A program made the translations under genes and the position numbers. Shown here piece by piece: positions 34,488 through 43,576 of a DNA stretch of 64,000 nucleotides. The DNA is taken from contig NZ_FOKM01000014.1 in assembly GCF_900111905.1 (NCBI RefSeq), positions 110,581-174,580 of the forward strand, read 5' to 3'. Positions within the stretch are counted from its first letter, which is position 1. Each line of letters opens with the position of its first letter. The stretch is from Rhizobium sp. NFR07 (GTDB lineage: Bacteria > Pseudomonadota > Alphaproteobacteria > Rhizobiales > Rhizobiaceae). The notes beneath the pieces were generated by a model. It did no database searches. It was not told the DNA's origin and saw only the letters and a list, made by a program, of their open reading frames with translations.

Positions 34488-35225
34488 ATGGAATTATTTG
34501 GAAAACGCGCCTTGGTGAACGGCGGCTCGCGAGGAATAGGCGCCGCGATCACTGTTGCGCTTGCCGAGAATGGCGCCGACGTCGCCTTCACGTATCATCG
34601 CTCGGCCGACAGGGCTGCATCGGGGGTCATGACTATCGAGGAAAAAGGCCGTCGCGGGCTTGCTATTCAGGCTGACAGTGCCGATCCGGACGCCATTCGG
34701 CGGGCTGTGAGCCAGACTGTCGACACGCTTGGAGGGCTTGATATCCTGGTCAACAGCGCAGGCATCGGGACCGCTGGCATGACCGCGGATCTGGCACTCG
34801 CCGACCTGCAGGCCATGCTTGATGTGAATGTCCGCGCCCCCGTCTTGTTCGCCCAGGCGGCAATCCCGCATCTGTCATCCGGTGGCCGGATCATCTCTCT
34901 CGGCTCCTCCTTGGCGGAGCGTGTTCCTTTCCCCGGCGTCACGGCTTACGCGATGTCGAAGTCGGCGCTTCTGTCGTTCACTCGGGGCCTTTCGCGCGAA
35001 CTCGGGCCTCAAGGCATCACCGTCAATCTCGTTCTACCTGGATCGACCGACACGGAGATGAATCCGGCCGATGGTGAGAATGCGGATTATCAGCGCAGCC
35101 TCACCTCGCTCGGCCGTTTTGGCGAGCCCCGCGAAGTCGCCAGTGCGGTCACGTTTTTAGCGGGTCCAAGTGCAAATTTGATTACGGGCGCAGTTCTGAG
35201 TGTCGATGCAGGCTTCAACGCCTAA
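34488..35225 (+). CDS. SDR family oxidoreductase (FabG-like)
   Basis: A 245-aa classical SDR. The cofactor motif reads NGGSRGIGAAITVALAENG, with Asn in place of the usual Thr at the start of TGxxxGIG. NSAGIG and the catalytic YAMSKSA (YxxxK) are present, and the C-terminus ITGAVLSVDAGFNA is typical. It is divergent from, and probably repressed by, the TetR gene. Confidence 0.9.
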   Translation: MELFGKRALVNGGSRGIGAAITVALAENGADVAFTYHRSADRAASGVMTIEEKGRRGLAIQADSADPDAIRRAVSQTVDTLGGLDILVNSAGIGTAGMTADLALADLQAMLDVNVRAPVLFAQAAIPHLSSGGRIISLGSSLAERVPFPGVTAYAMSKSALLSFTRGLSRELGPQGITVNLVLPGSTDTEMNPADGENADYQRSLTSLGRFGEPREVASAVTFLAGPSANLITGAVLSVDAGFNA

Positions 35226-35320
35226 TCTTGGCCCCTCATCGTCCGGGCGTCGTGTTTTTACGGCGTCCGACTTAAGTTTGAGCGCAACGGGTCCCTGCGG
35301 TGTCCGGCAGCCTTCCTTCG

Positions 35321-35905
35321 CTAGGTCACGAAATCGAACCGGCCAAACTTTCCATCCCCGGTTTGCTTGATGTTGAGGAGAAGCGCCTCGTCAAACAGTC
35401 TGTCTCCGGCATTCCTCGCCTCGCCGGGAAAATAGAGTTGGGTGGTGATGACGCGCCCACCCGGACGCTGAACCTTGAAATGGAAATGGCGTGTTCGGCC
35501 GGGATAAAGTGCCGGCACGATGGTGTTGAACCACCAGCGTCCCTGCGTGTCGCTGAATTGGTGTCCGCGCAGGCGGAACCCCACGCTGTCATAGTCGCCT
35601 TTCTCATCGGCTTGCCAGATCTCGACGAGGCTACCGCTGAGTGGCCAGCACCGAGTGTCGAGTATGACCCCTGCGACGGTTATACGTTCGCCGTGGGGTG
35701 AATCTGGATAGAGATCGCGTTTCAGCGGCGAGTTCGGCTTGAAGAAGGGGCCGGCTTCCCGTTCAAGGGTCGGGTCGTCGCCATCGTCACATGCGGGAGT
35801 GAGCGGCAGCTCTGGAGCGGCCTGCGCGAACGCCCTCGTCCTCGCCGAGTCGATGAGAGGCAGCGTCAAAAAGGCCGTCAGAAGCGAGCGTCTAGTGGAG
35901 GGCAA
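35321..35905 (-). CDS. Intradiol ring-cleavage dioxygenase-like protein with export signal
   Basis: A 194-aa protein with an N-terminal export signal (STRRSLLTAFLTLPLIDSAR, ending near FAQA; Arg-Arg suggests Tat). The remainder resembles the intradiol dioxygenase/protocatechuate dioxygenase-like beta-sandwich: ITVAGVILDTRCWPLSGSLV, EIWQADEKGDYD, and RGHQFSDTQGRWWFNTIVPA, followed by YPGRTRHFHFKVQ with the two histidines expected as iron ligands. It is last in the MBL-AKR-dioxygenase operon read toward the left. A catechol-type or other substrate oxidised outside the cytoplasm is likely. Confidence 0.83.
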   Translation of the reverse strand: MPSTRRSLLTAFLTLPLIDSARTRAFAQAAPELPLTPACDDGDDPTLEREAGPFFKPNSPLKRDLYPDSPHGERITVAGVILDTRCWPLSGSLVEIWQADEKGDYDSVGFRLRGHQFSDTQGRWWFNTIVPALYPGRTRHFHFKVQRPGGRVITTQLYFPGEARNAGDRLFDEALLLNIKQTGDGKFGRFDFVT

Positions 35906-35944
35906 GGTCGGTCTCCCAGTGATGGCGGGTTAATCGACGCGCCG

Positions 35945-37024
35945 TTACCGCAGGCGCTGCGCGGCATTCGCCTGCGCCTCCCGTATCAGGCCAGAATACA
36001 TATTCTCCTTGCCGGGATACCACGGCATCGTGCCGATGGACCCAAAGCCGGGAACCGTTTCCATATGTGCGACCATGCGGGCACGCATGCGCTCGTCTGG
36101 AAGCGGGCCAGTCATCGCCTGGACATTGTCGCTCATGTGGTCGGGGTTGGACGTGCCGCAAAGCACGCTGGTAACAGCCGGGTGCGCCATGACCCATTTC
36201 AGGAAGAACTGCGCCCAGCTGGTGGCCCCGAAATCCTGCGCAAAGCCGGGGAGCGGCCGGCCCTCGACCACCTTCATCAATCGTGCCTTTTCGAGCGGCA
36301 GATTGATCAGGACGCCGACACCCTTGTCGGCGGCGGTCGGGAGCAGGCGACGTTCGGCGTCTCGATTGAAGATCGAGTAGTTCGTTTGGATGAAGTCGAC
36401 GTCGTCGCGTTGAACGATCGCCAATAATTGGTCCTGGGCCGCCGACTCGTGGTGGGTCACACCGACGTGGCGTATGTGGCCCTCCCTCTTCCATGCCTTC
36501 ATCAAGGGAATGACAACCGGCGCGTTGGTAATGCTGTGGCACTGCATGAGATTGATCGTTTCACGCCATGTCCGCATGCGCGATTGCCGGAAGCTTTCAA
36601 CGGCGTGGCTTTCGTCTCCGAGATACTCTCCTGTCGACCAGACCTTGTTGGCGAGGAACATCTCGTCGGATCCTTCGAACTCTCCCATGAACTGGCCGAC
36701 ACTGACTTCCGCAGAGCCGTAGAGCGGCGAGGTGTCGACCACGCGACCGCCGGCGGCGACATACCGTTCGAAGACCTGGCGTAGAGCGTCGCGGCGATCC
36801 CCGGGCTTCAGGTCGAAGGTCAGGAAAGTGCCGAGCCCCAGGGCCGTAACCCTTTCGCCGGTACGTGGCAAAATGCGGGTCAGTACGTCCGGGCTTGATG
36901 CAGTGGATGGCGACGTCGCATTCGTTACCTGGGCCTGCGCCGCGTTGGTGGCGAGCACCAGCCCTGTTGCTGCCACACCCATCGTGCCGAGGAAACCGCG
37001 TCTGTTGAGTTTTGACTTATCCAT
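35945..37024 (-). CDS. Aldo/keto reductase with Tat signal
   Basis: A 359-aa protein. The N-terminus NRRGFLGTMGVAATGLVLAT, then NAAQAQ, is a twin-arginine signal, unusual for an NADPH-dependent reductase. The AKR body shows the tetrad: Asp and Tyr in VVDTSPLYGSAE, Lys in LANKVWS, and His in NLMQCHS. The C-terminal MSDNVQAMTGPLPDE fits the family. It lies between the MBL-fold gene and the dioxygenase gene on the minus strand. Confidence 0.88.
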   Translation of the reverse strand: MDKSKLNRRGFLGTMGVAATGLVLATNAAQAQVTNATSPSTASSPDVLTRILPRTGERVTALGLGTFLTFDLKPGDRRDALRQVFERYVAAGGRVVDTSPLYGSAEVSVGQFMGEFEGSDEMFLANKVWSTGEYLGDESHAVESFRQSRMRTWRETINLMQCHSITNAPVVIPLMKAWKREGHIRHVGVTHHESAAQDQLLAIVQRDDVDFIQTNYSIFNRDAERRLLPTAADKGVGVLINLPLEKARLMKVVEGRPLPGFAQDFGATSWAQFFLKWVMAHPAVTSVLCGTSNPDHMSDNVQAMTGPLPDERMRARMVAHMETVPGFGSIGTMPWYPGKENMYSGLIREAQANAAQRLR

Positions 37025-37048
37025 GAGATCTCTCCTGTTCCCTTAACT

Positions 37049-38059
37049 TCAGAACTGCCAGTTCGCGGGAACCCAGGCGTAACCGCCGTCGGTCTTCAAC
37101 ATCCGACCAAGACCGGGGAATGGAAAGTGGAAGCCAAGCACGGGCATGCGCTCGGCTGCAGCCCTGTCGAAAATGCGACGGCGTGAGGATAGGGCCGTTT
37201 CCTTGTCGCGGTCGGGGCCTGGAAGCCATGGCCTATCGACGTTGACAACGGGGTGGTAGGCAAGATCTGCCGTCAGCAGCAATTGGTCATTCCCGGAATG
37301 GACGAGAAAGGTTGACATGCCCGGCGTGTGACCGGACGCAGCGATCGTCGTCAAACCCGGCACGATATCGGCGCCGGCTTCATAGAGTTCGACATCGTTC
37401 ATGAACGGCTCGAGGCTGCTCTTGATGTTCGCGGCGAAGCGCAGACGGAATTCCTCCGGCACCGGCATGTAGGAGAGATCCGGATCGGTGCGGACGAAGA
37501 AATCCCAGTCGGCCTTGGGAACGAAGACCGTCGCGCGGGGAAAGGCCTTACCACCGTCCGCGGTTCGTAAGTTACCGACATGATCGGGATGGGTGTGGGA
37601 GATGACAATCGCATCGATGTCCGCGGCATCGAGGCCGATCGCCGCGAGGTTATCGAAGATGCGTCCTCCATTCGGGCCCATGGTCTTGCCGGCTCCGGCT
37701 TCAATCAGGATCCGCCGGCCGTCGGTTTCGATCAGCAGTGTGTTGAGGTTGAGCGTCATTTGGTCGGTCGGCAGAAATGCTTGCCGCAGGACCTCCTGAA
37801 GCTCGGCTTCCGGCGCGTCGCTTGCGTAGACGCGCGGCCGGCCACCAATCACACCATCACTCAAGACAGTCACACTGATTTCGCCGACACGGAAGCGGTA
37901 GTGACCGGCATTCCCAGTCACCGAAGGCGCAGCCTGGGCGTTGGCTCTGCCTAAGCCACCCAGGCTCGGAACAAGCATGCCCGATGCGCCCGCGACAGCG
38001 GACAGCATGATAGCGCGTCTATTGAGGGTGAAGGAATTCACCGGTCTTCCCTTCTTCAT
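37049..38059 (-). CDS. MBL-fold metallo-hydrolase with Tat signal
   Basis: About 336 aa. The signal region has LNRRAIMLSAVAGASGMLVP and ends near RANAQA. The zinc motif SHTHPDHVG (HxHxDH) is clear, followed by AGADIVPGLTTIAASGHTPG, where the third-ligand histidine of the family lies. This lactonase/hydrolase-like subgroup (as in N-acyl-homoserine lactonase-like proteins) is common. Start ATG 38059 is chosen; GTG 38041 with GAAGGGAAG upstream is an alternative, and an open frame reaches back to 38209. It is first in the operon divergent from the LysR gene. Confidence 0.87.
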   Translation of the reverse strand: MKKGRPVNSFTLNRRAIMLSAVAGASGMLVPSLGGLGRANAQAAPSVTGNAGHYRFRVGEISVTVLSDGVIGGRPRVYASDAPEAELQEVLRQAFLPTDQMTLNLNTLLIETDGRRILIEAGAGKTMGPNGGRIFDNLAAIGLDAADIDAIVISHTHPDHVGNLRTADGGKAFPRATVFVPKADWDFFVRTDPDLSYMPVPEEFRLRFAANIKSSLEPFMNDVELYEAGADIVPGLTTIAASGHTPGMSTFLVHSGNDQLLLTADLAYHPVVNVDRPWLPGPDRDKETALSSRRRIFDRAAAERMPVLGFHFPFPGLGRMLKTDGGYAWVPANWQF

Positions 38060-38135
38060 TGGGCGCAATGGAACTCTGTCTCTCTCGATCGATGTGACGC
38101 CGAGACAAAGTTTCCAGTACGCAACGCTTAGCTTG

Positions 38136-38145
38136 CACGATCGTG
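38136..38145. promoter_or_regulatory. Short perfect palindrome in the LysR/MBL divergent region
   Basis: CACGATCGTG, a 10-bp perfect palindrome, lies midway between the LysR start (38209) and the MBL gene start (38059). LysR proteins usually bind dyads in such regions, but this one lacks the T-N11-A spacing, so it is only a candidate. Confidence 0.3.
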
Positions 38146-38208
38146 ACATGCAGCGATTGGTTTGATAACCTGCCTTACGTTTAACAGTTTGATTAGAGAA
38201 ACTTCTCA

Positions 38209-39150
38209 ATGGACCCTATACGTCTAGACAGCTTCGATGTCTTTGTTGCCATCGTGCGCTGTGGTGGTTTCCGCGCGGCTGCGCTTGAGCGAGGCGTGTC
38301 TTCATCTGCCTTGAGCCAGACGATCAATGGCCTGGAAGAGGCTCTTGGTATCCGGCTCCTCAACCGAACAACAAGGAGCGTGTTCCCGACAGAGGCAGGA
38401 CAACGCCTCCTTGAACGGCTGGCACCTGCGTTAGGCGACATCAGGCTCGCAATAGCAGAGGTCGACGAATTACGTGATAGCCCATCCGGAACTCTTAGGA
38501 TCAACGCGCCCGCACCCGCTGTTGACCATTTTCTCTGCCCGCTGGTGTTCGACTTCATGGACGCTTATTCCGAGGTGAAGATCGAGATCATCAGCGATGC
38601 GGCCGTCATCGATATTGTGGAACAGGGTTTCGATGCCGGCGTCAGGTTCGGTAAACAGCTAGCCCAGGACATGATCGCGCTACCGCTTGGACCCGCGCTT
38701 CGTTATGCAATTGTCGCTTCGCCCGACTACATCAAGAAGTGCGGACAGCCGCAGACGCCGCACGAACTCGTTGATCACGACTGTATCAAACGTCGTTTCC
38801 CTGGTGGCACGCTCGTCACCTGGCGGTTTACTGAGGGAGGCGAGGAGATCGAAGTCACTCCCACGGGGCGCTTGACCGTCAGTTCGGCACACAACGAACT
38901 GCAAGCCGCTCTAGCGGGCAGAGGAATAGCTCACGTCTTCGATGACTACGCCAAGCCGCATATCCACACCGGCCGGCTGGTGGAGCTTCTCATCGACTGG
39001 AGCCCCACCCTGCCGCACTGGTTCTTATACTACCCCAGCCGCCGCCTCCCGAGCGCAGCAATGCGGGCGTTTCTTGACCACATGAGGAACCATGACTGGA
39101 AGGCAAAGGCTGCCGTCGATCTAAAGCAATTTGACCAGCAGCTTTTGTAG
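38209..39150 (+). CDS. LysR family transcriptional regulator
   Basis: A 313-aa regulator with the N-terminal HTH (LDSFDVFVAIVRCGGFRAAA, ERGVSSSALSQTINGLEEAL, NRTTRSVFPTEAG) and the C-terminal effector domain (GRGIAHVFDDYAKPHIHTGR, WFLYYPSRR) of the CrgA-like group. It is divergent from the MBL/AKR/dioxygenase operon and likely controls it in response to a substrate of those enzymes. Confidence 0.92.
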   Translation: MDPIRLDSFDVFVAIVRCGGFRAAALERGVSSSALSQTINGLEEALGIRLLNRTTRSVFPTEAGQRLLERLAPALGDIRLAIAEVDELRDSPSGTLRINAPAPAVDHFLCPLVFDFMDAYSEVKIEIISDAAVIDIVEQGFDAGVRFGKQLAQDMIALPLGPALRYAIVASPDYIKKCGQPQTPHELVDHDCIKRRFPGGTLVTWRFTEGGEEIEVTPTGRLTVSSAHNELQAALAGRGIAHVFDDYAKPHIHTGRLVELLIDWSPTLPHWFLYYPSRRLPSAAMRAFLDHMRNHDWKAKAAVDLKQFDQQLL

Positions 39151-39174
39151 AAGCAGAGCGAAGCCCTTTCTAAA

Positions 39175-39316
39175 TCCGGCGTTGTTCGGCGGCATCGAAC
39201 GCGATACGGTACTTTTTAATGGCTTGCCAATCATCGGCGATCCAGTCCGTAAAATCCCGCGAGCGTCCTCCGCATCGATTTTCCGCAGTCGGTCAGCTCA
39301 TACTGGTTACGATAGG
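39175..39316 (-). pseudogene. HxlR family regulator C-terminal remnant
   Basis: On the minus strand the frame reads YRNQYELTDCGKSMRRTLAG and, after a frameshift, DWIADDWQAIKKYRIAFDAA, the C-terminus of an HxlR regulator. The DNA-binding part is gone. The rest of 39151-39706 shows no gene. Confidence 0.55.
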
Positions 39317-39507
39317 AGCAGCAACAGGCCCTGAGCCATGGATTGTCCAGACGACGTCGGGAGCGAGAAGTTCCGCGAAGACATAGGCGACTCCGCAAGG
39401 GTATGGATCGAAGTAAAGCCGTCTACTTACGCGACTGAGGGCGGCCATTCATCGAACCCCATCATGACGAAAAGATCTGATAGCTGATTGCGATGGATCG
39501 CGCAGAT

Positions 39508-39526
39508 TGGTTAGCTCAACTAACCA
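39508..39526. repeat. Inverted repeat upstream of the second paoABC set
   Basis: TGGTTAG (39508-39514) and CTAACCA (39520-39526) pair around a 5-base loop, about 180 bases before paoA set 2. It could be an operator or a small hairpin; no T-run follows. Confidence 0.35.
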
Positions 39527-39706
39527 GCAACGTTAGACAGTCGGCATTGCAACGCAGCCTGAAACCCTTCTACCCTCCAGCTATCTCTGGACGGCTGCCT
39601 GGCTGGCAGTGTCCATGCCATTGTTCCTGACGACATTGGTACAATCTTCGCCAGAGCTGGCACGTCTTTGCTCGGAAGATGTTGGTTCACCGTAGAGGAG
39701 AAGCAG

Positions 39707-40354
39707 ATGACGCATGACCGTCGACCCCTTGAGGTCGCTCGTCGCGATTTCAACAAAGCAGCAGGAGTTGGTATCGCGGCCGGCGTTAGCATGAGCTGGA
39801 TGACCTTTGTGCAACCACCGGCTTTGGCTCAGACATCCTTCGGAAGCATTGTTGACATTGAACTCAACGTCAACGGCGAGGTCCGGCAGCTTTCCGTCGA
39901 TCCGCGGATTTCCCTGCTGGACGCCTTGCGAGAGCATGTAGGGCTGACCGGCACTAAAAAGGGCTGCGATCATGGCCAGTGCGGTGCGTGCACCGTCATC
40001 GTTGACGGCCGCCGGATGAACTCCTGCCTCAGCCTTGCGGTCATGCTCACAGGCAGCGAAATCCTGACAATCGAAGGCCTGGGAAGCGCAGAGGCCCTAC
40101 ATCCGATGCAAGCTGCTTTCATAGAGAGAGACGGATTTCAGTGCGGCTACTGCACCCCGGGCCAGATCCTGTCAGCGGTTGCGACGCTCGATGAGATCGC
40201 CGCCGGCATCCCGAGCTCGGTGACGGCCGACGTTACGGTACAGTCATCGGCCTCTGCGGAGGAGATACGAGAAAGAATGAGCGGAAACCTTTGTCGCTGC
40301 GCGGCCTATCCTAACATTATTGCTGCAATAACCGACGTTCAGGAGCAACGCTAA
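39707..40354 (+). CDS. paoA: Periplasmic aldehyde oxidoreductase (2Fe-2S) subunit, set 2
   Basis: A 215-aa protein with a twin-arginine start (EVARRDFNKAAGVGIAAGVS, Arg12-Arg13). [2Fe-2S] cysteines are at 87, 92, 95 and 107 (GCDHGQCGACTVIVDG), and at 146, 149, 196 and 198 (CGYCTPGQI, GNLCRCAAY). The linker AAGIPSSVTADVTVQSSASA matches PaoA proteins and is absent from set 1. Strong ribosome site AGAGGAG precedes ATG 39707. It overlaps the FAD subunit by one base (TAATG). Confidence 0.93.
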   Translation: MTHDRRPLEVARRDFNKAAGVGIAAGVSMSWMTFVQPPALAQTSFGSIVDIELNVNGEVRQLSVDPRISLLDALREHVGLTGTKKGCDHGQCGACTVIVDGRRMNSCLSLAVMLTGSEILTIEGLGSAEALHPMQAAFIERDGFQCGYCTPGQILSAVATLDEIAAGIPSSVTADVTVQSSASAEEIRERMSGNLCRCAAYPNIIAAITDVQEQR

Positions 40355-41334
40355 TGAAGCCGTTTATTTATCAGCGCGCGACTTCCTTGCAAGACGCCGT
40401 CGCCATGTTGGCAGCCAGACCCGATGCCCGGGTCATCGCGGGCGGAACCAATTTGCTCGATCTCATGAAGCTCCAGATCGAAGTGCCTCAGCATCTTGTC
40501 GATCTCAACAATCTGGGCCTCGATACGATCGAAAACATCCCAGGCGGCGGACTGCGACTTGGTGCAATGGTGCGCAATACCGATCTCGCGTCGAACGAGA
40601 CCGTCCGGCGGCAGTACGGCGTCCTGACACGGGCGATCGTTTCAGGTGCATCCGGACAGATTCGCAATCGGGCAACCACCGCCGGAAACCTGATGCAGCG
40701 CACACGCTGTCCGTATTTTTATGGCACGGCGATGGCCTGCAACAAGCGCGAGCCGGGTTCCGGGTGCGATGCGCGGAATGGCATTTCGGCAAACCTCGCC
40801 ATACTCGGAACGAGCGATGCCTGCATTGCAACGCATCCGTCCGATATGGCGATCGCGATGAGAGCACTCGACGCTGAAGTCCGTGTGCTGGGAGCCGAAG
40901 GCGAATACAGCATCCCCATCGCCGACTTTCATCGTCTTCCTGGTGATACGCCTCACATCGACACCGGTCTTCGCAGCGGAGAGATCATTACCGCAGTCGA
41001 GCTTCCTGCGCCACTCGGGGGGACGCACGTCTACCGCAAGGTGCGCGAGCGGGCGAGTTATGCCTTCGCCACCGTTTCTGTTGCCTTGGTGGCTCAGGTG
41101 GACGGAGCCAATGTGGCGATCGAGCGCTTAGCGTTTGGAGGTCTTGCGGCAAAACCCTGGCGCGTGGAAGCTGCCGAGCGTCGCGGATCTGGCACACCGG
41201 AAGAGATCGCGCGCGATGCCGCGGCGATCGTTCTTGAGGGAGCGCGCCCCACCGAACGCAATCGCTACAAGATAGATCTGGCGCAACGCACTTTACATGC
41301 AGCGCTGATCGACGCACAGGAGCACAGCCGATGA
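40354..41334 (+). CDS. paoB: Periplasmic aldehyde oxidoreductase FAD subunit, set 2
   Basis: A 326-aa FAD subunit: ARVIAGGTNLLDLMKLQIEV near the N-terminus, GQIRNRATTAGNLMQRTRC, and the extra FeS insert RCPYFYGTAMACNKREPGSG. It is a little shorter than set 1 in that insert. Coupled by TAATG to paoA and by ATGA to paoC. Confidence 0.92.
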   Translation: MKPFIYQRATSLQDAVAMLAARPDARVIAGGTNLLDLMKLQIEVPQHLVDLNNLGLDTIENIPGGGLRLGAMVRNTDLASNETVRRQYGVLTRAIVSGASGQIRNRATTAGNLMQRTRCPYFYGTAMACNKREPGSGCDARNGISANLAILGTSDACIATHPSDMAIAMRALDAEVRVLGAEGEYSIPIADFHRLPGDTPHIDTGLRSGEIITAVELPAPLGGTHVYRKVRERASYAFATVSVALVAQVDGANVAIERLAFGGLAAKPWRVEAAERRGSGTPEEIARDAAAIVLEGARPTERNRYKIDLAQRTLHAALIDAQEHSR

Positions 41335-43505
41335 CCCGCATGGACACGCAGAACGTCGAAACGAGGATCGTCGGTCGATCGATCAATCGGTTGGATGGAC
41401 CGCAGAAGGTCACGGGCTCCGCCACCTATGCCTACGAGAGGGCCAAGATGCGGCAGACGCTGGTTGGCGTGTTTGCGACGGCGACGATCGGCAAGGGGGA
41501 AATTCGAGAGCTGAATACATCGGCTGCCGAAACAATGCCGGGCGTCCGACTGGTGATAACCCACAGGAACGCACCGCAGCAGGGCGAACTCAATCCTGAA
41601 ACTCCGGGCTTTGCCGTTCGCGCCCGTCCTATTCTCGCCGGAACACGCATCGATCATTTTGGACAACCGATCGCGCTAGTCGTCGCAGACACGTTCGAAA
41701 ACGCGCGCGATGCGGCTCATGCCGTTGTTGCCACCTACACGTCGATGCCGGGGAGCTTCGCTTATGTCGAAGGTAACAATGTCACCGAACCGGAACTTGC
41801 CAATGCTGGGTTTCCGGCCTTCACCCAACACGGAGACTTCGACGCAGGTTATGCAGGTGCTGCCGTCAAAATCGACCAGACCTACGAGACACCGCCGCAT
41901 TTCTCGCAACCACTGGAGCCGCATGCCACCCTTGCCCGTTGGGAAGGCGAAATGCTGCACATCACGACCAGCCATCAGACCATCCGGTACATCGGCGTCT
42001 CTCTCAAGGCCGCTCTCGATATCGAGCCTGAGAACCTAACCATCTCCGCACCCTTCGTCGGCGGCGGCTTTGGATCTAAACTCGCGGTTCATGCAGACAT
42101 GATGGGAGCAGCGATCGCTGCGATGATGGTCAACGAACCGGTCAAGGTTTGCATGACCCGTCAGCAAATGTTTAGCCTGCTGGGTATGCGGCCTTGGCAG
42201 CGGCAGCGCGTGCGACTTGGCGCCGACACGGCAGGCAGACTGGTTGCAATCGGCCATGAGGCGCTGATCTACTCGAATAGCAGGGATCCGTTTCTCGAGC
42301 AGACCGGCACTGTAACGCGCTCGCTTTACTCCGGCGCAAACCGCATGACGCGTCACAGGGCGACACATCTGGACCTGACGAACGGTGAACCGGTTCGTGG
42401 GCCCGGAGAACTCCCAGGATTGCTGGCTGTCGAGTCTGCAATGGATGAACTTGCCGAAGCCTTGAACATGGATCCGGTCGAACTGCGCGCGTTGAATGAC
42501 ACGATGATGGATCCGGAAAGCGGGGTACCGTTGACAGGGCGCAGCCTTACCGAATGTTTGAGGACGGGTGCTGACCGCTTCGGCTGGTCCCAGCGCCCGA
42601 CCCGGCCGCGCAGCCGCCAGGAAGGACAGTGGCTCATAGGCATGGGCATGGCCTCGGCGATCCGCATGCATTTCCAGGGAGCGACGGACGTGGAGGTGGC
42701 CATCACGCCGGAACGCCGCGTCGCCGTGCGATCGGATCTGACCGATATCGGCACGGGAAGCTATACCATCCTCGCTCAGTTCGCCGCAGAGGTGCTGGGC
42801 GTATCGGTTTCAGACGTAGACATATTTCTAGCACACTCAAGCCTTCCCGCCGGCGGAGGCTCAGGCGGCTCTTGGGGAGCATCGAACACTACGGCCGCGC
42901 TTCATGACGCCTGCCTTAGCCTTGTTCAACAGGCCGGCGTTCCCGCAGGCGACAATTTTATCAGCCAAACTCTGGCGAAATACCCCAAAGGATTATCCGC
43001 AACCGGCAGGCTGCCGGCGTCGTCGCAGGTTCCTGACTGGAGCGAAAAATCGCGCCACACTTACGGTGCACATTTCGTGGAACTCGCCGTGCACCGGCTC
43101 ACCGGGGAAATCAGGGTCCGCCGAATGCTTGGCGCCTTTTCGGCAGGGCGGATCATCAACCCCAAAACTGCCCGTTCGCAGTTGCTTGGAGGCATGATAT
43201 GGGGCCTCTCCGCGGCCTTGCGCGAAGCGGCAGAGATCGATCCACGGTATGGCAATATCGTGAACGGTGATTTAGCTGAGTATCTGCTGCCGGTCCATGC
43301 TGACGTGCCTGATGTCGAGGTCGTGCTGGTTGACAAGCCCGATCTCGATGCCAATCCCGTCGGGGTGAAAGGTGTAGGCGAACTCGGCGCGTGCGGAGCA
43401 TCTGCCGCGTTCGTAAACGCGCTGTACAATGCCTGCGGCGTTCGAGTGCGCCATTTTCCCATCAAACTCGCAAGCATTTTTTCTCATTTCCCTGAGCGTC
43501 ATTAG
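41331..43505 (+). CDS. paoC: Periplasmic aldehyde oxidoreductase molybdopterin subunit, set 2
   Basis: A 724-aa large subunit, starting MTRMDTQNVETRIVGRSINR. Family blocks include GGGFGSKLAVHADMMGAAIA, the Mo-cofactor region DLTDIGTGSYTILAQFAAEV, and the C-terminal GVKGVGELGACGASAAFVNA with the catalytic glutamate. It is clearly diverged from set 1 (for example GGGFGQKNGIQEQ there), so this is not a recent duplication. It likely acts on a different aldehyde range. Confidence 0.93.
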   Translation: MTRMDTQNVETRIVGRSINRLDGPQKVTGSATYAYERAKMRQTLVGVFATATIGKGEIRELNTSAAETMPGVRLVITHRNAPQQGELNPETPGFAVRARPILAGTRIDHFGQPIALVVADTFENARDAAHAVVATYTSMPGSFAYVEGNNVTEPELANAGFPAFTQHGDFDAGYAGAAVKIDQTYETPPHFSQPLEPHATLARWEGEMLHITTSHQTIRYIGVSLKAALDIEPENLTISAPFVGGGFGSKLAVHADMMGAAIAAMMVNEPVKVCMTRQQMFSLLGMRPWQRQRVRLGADTAGRLVAIGHEALIYSNSRDPFLEQTGTVTRSLYSGANRMTRHRATHLDLTNGEPVRGPGELPGLLAVESAMDELAEALNMDPVELRALNDTMMDPESGVPLTGRSLTECLRTGADRFGWSQRPTRPRSRQEGQWLIGMGMASAIRMHFQGATDVEVAITPERRVAVRSDLTDIGTGSYTILAQFAAEVLGVSVSDVDIFLAHSSLPAGGGSGGSWGASNTTAALHDACLSLVQQAGVPAGDNFISQTLAKYPKGLSATGRLPASSQVPDWSEKSRHTYGAHFVELAVHRLTGEIRVRRMLGAFSAGRIINPKTARSQLLGGMIWGLSAALREAAEIDPRYGNIVNGDLAEYLLPVHADVPDVEVVLVDKPDLDANPVGVKGVGELGACGASAAFVNALYNACGVRVRHFPIKLASIFSHFPERH

Positions 43506-43576
43506 CGACAGCTTGATCAACGACGTCGCCCGTTATCTCGAAGCCTCAGACCTTGCACGGTCCTTCCATCACGCAT

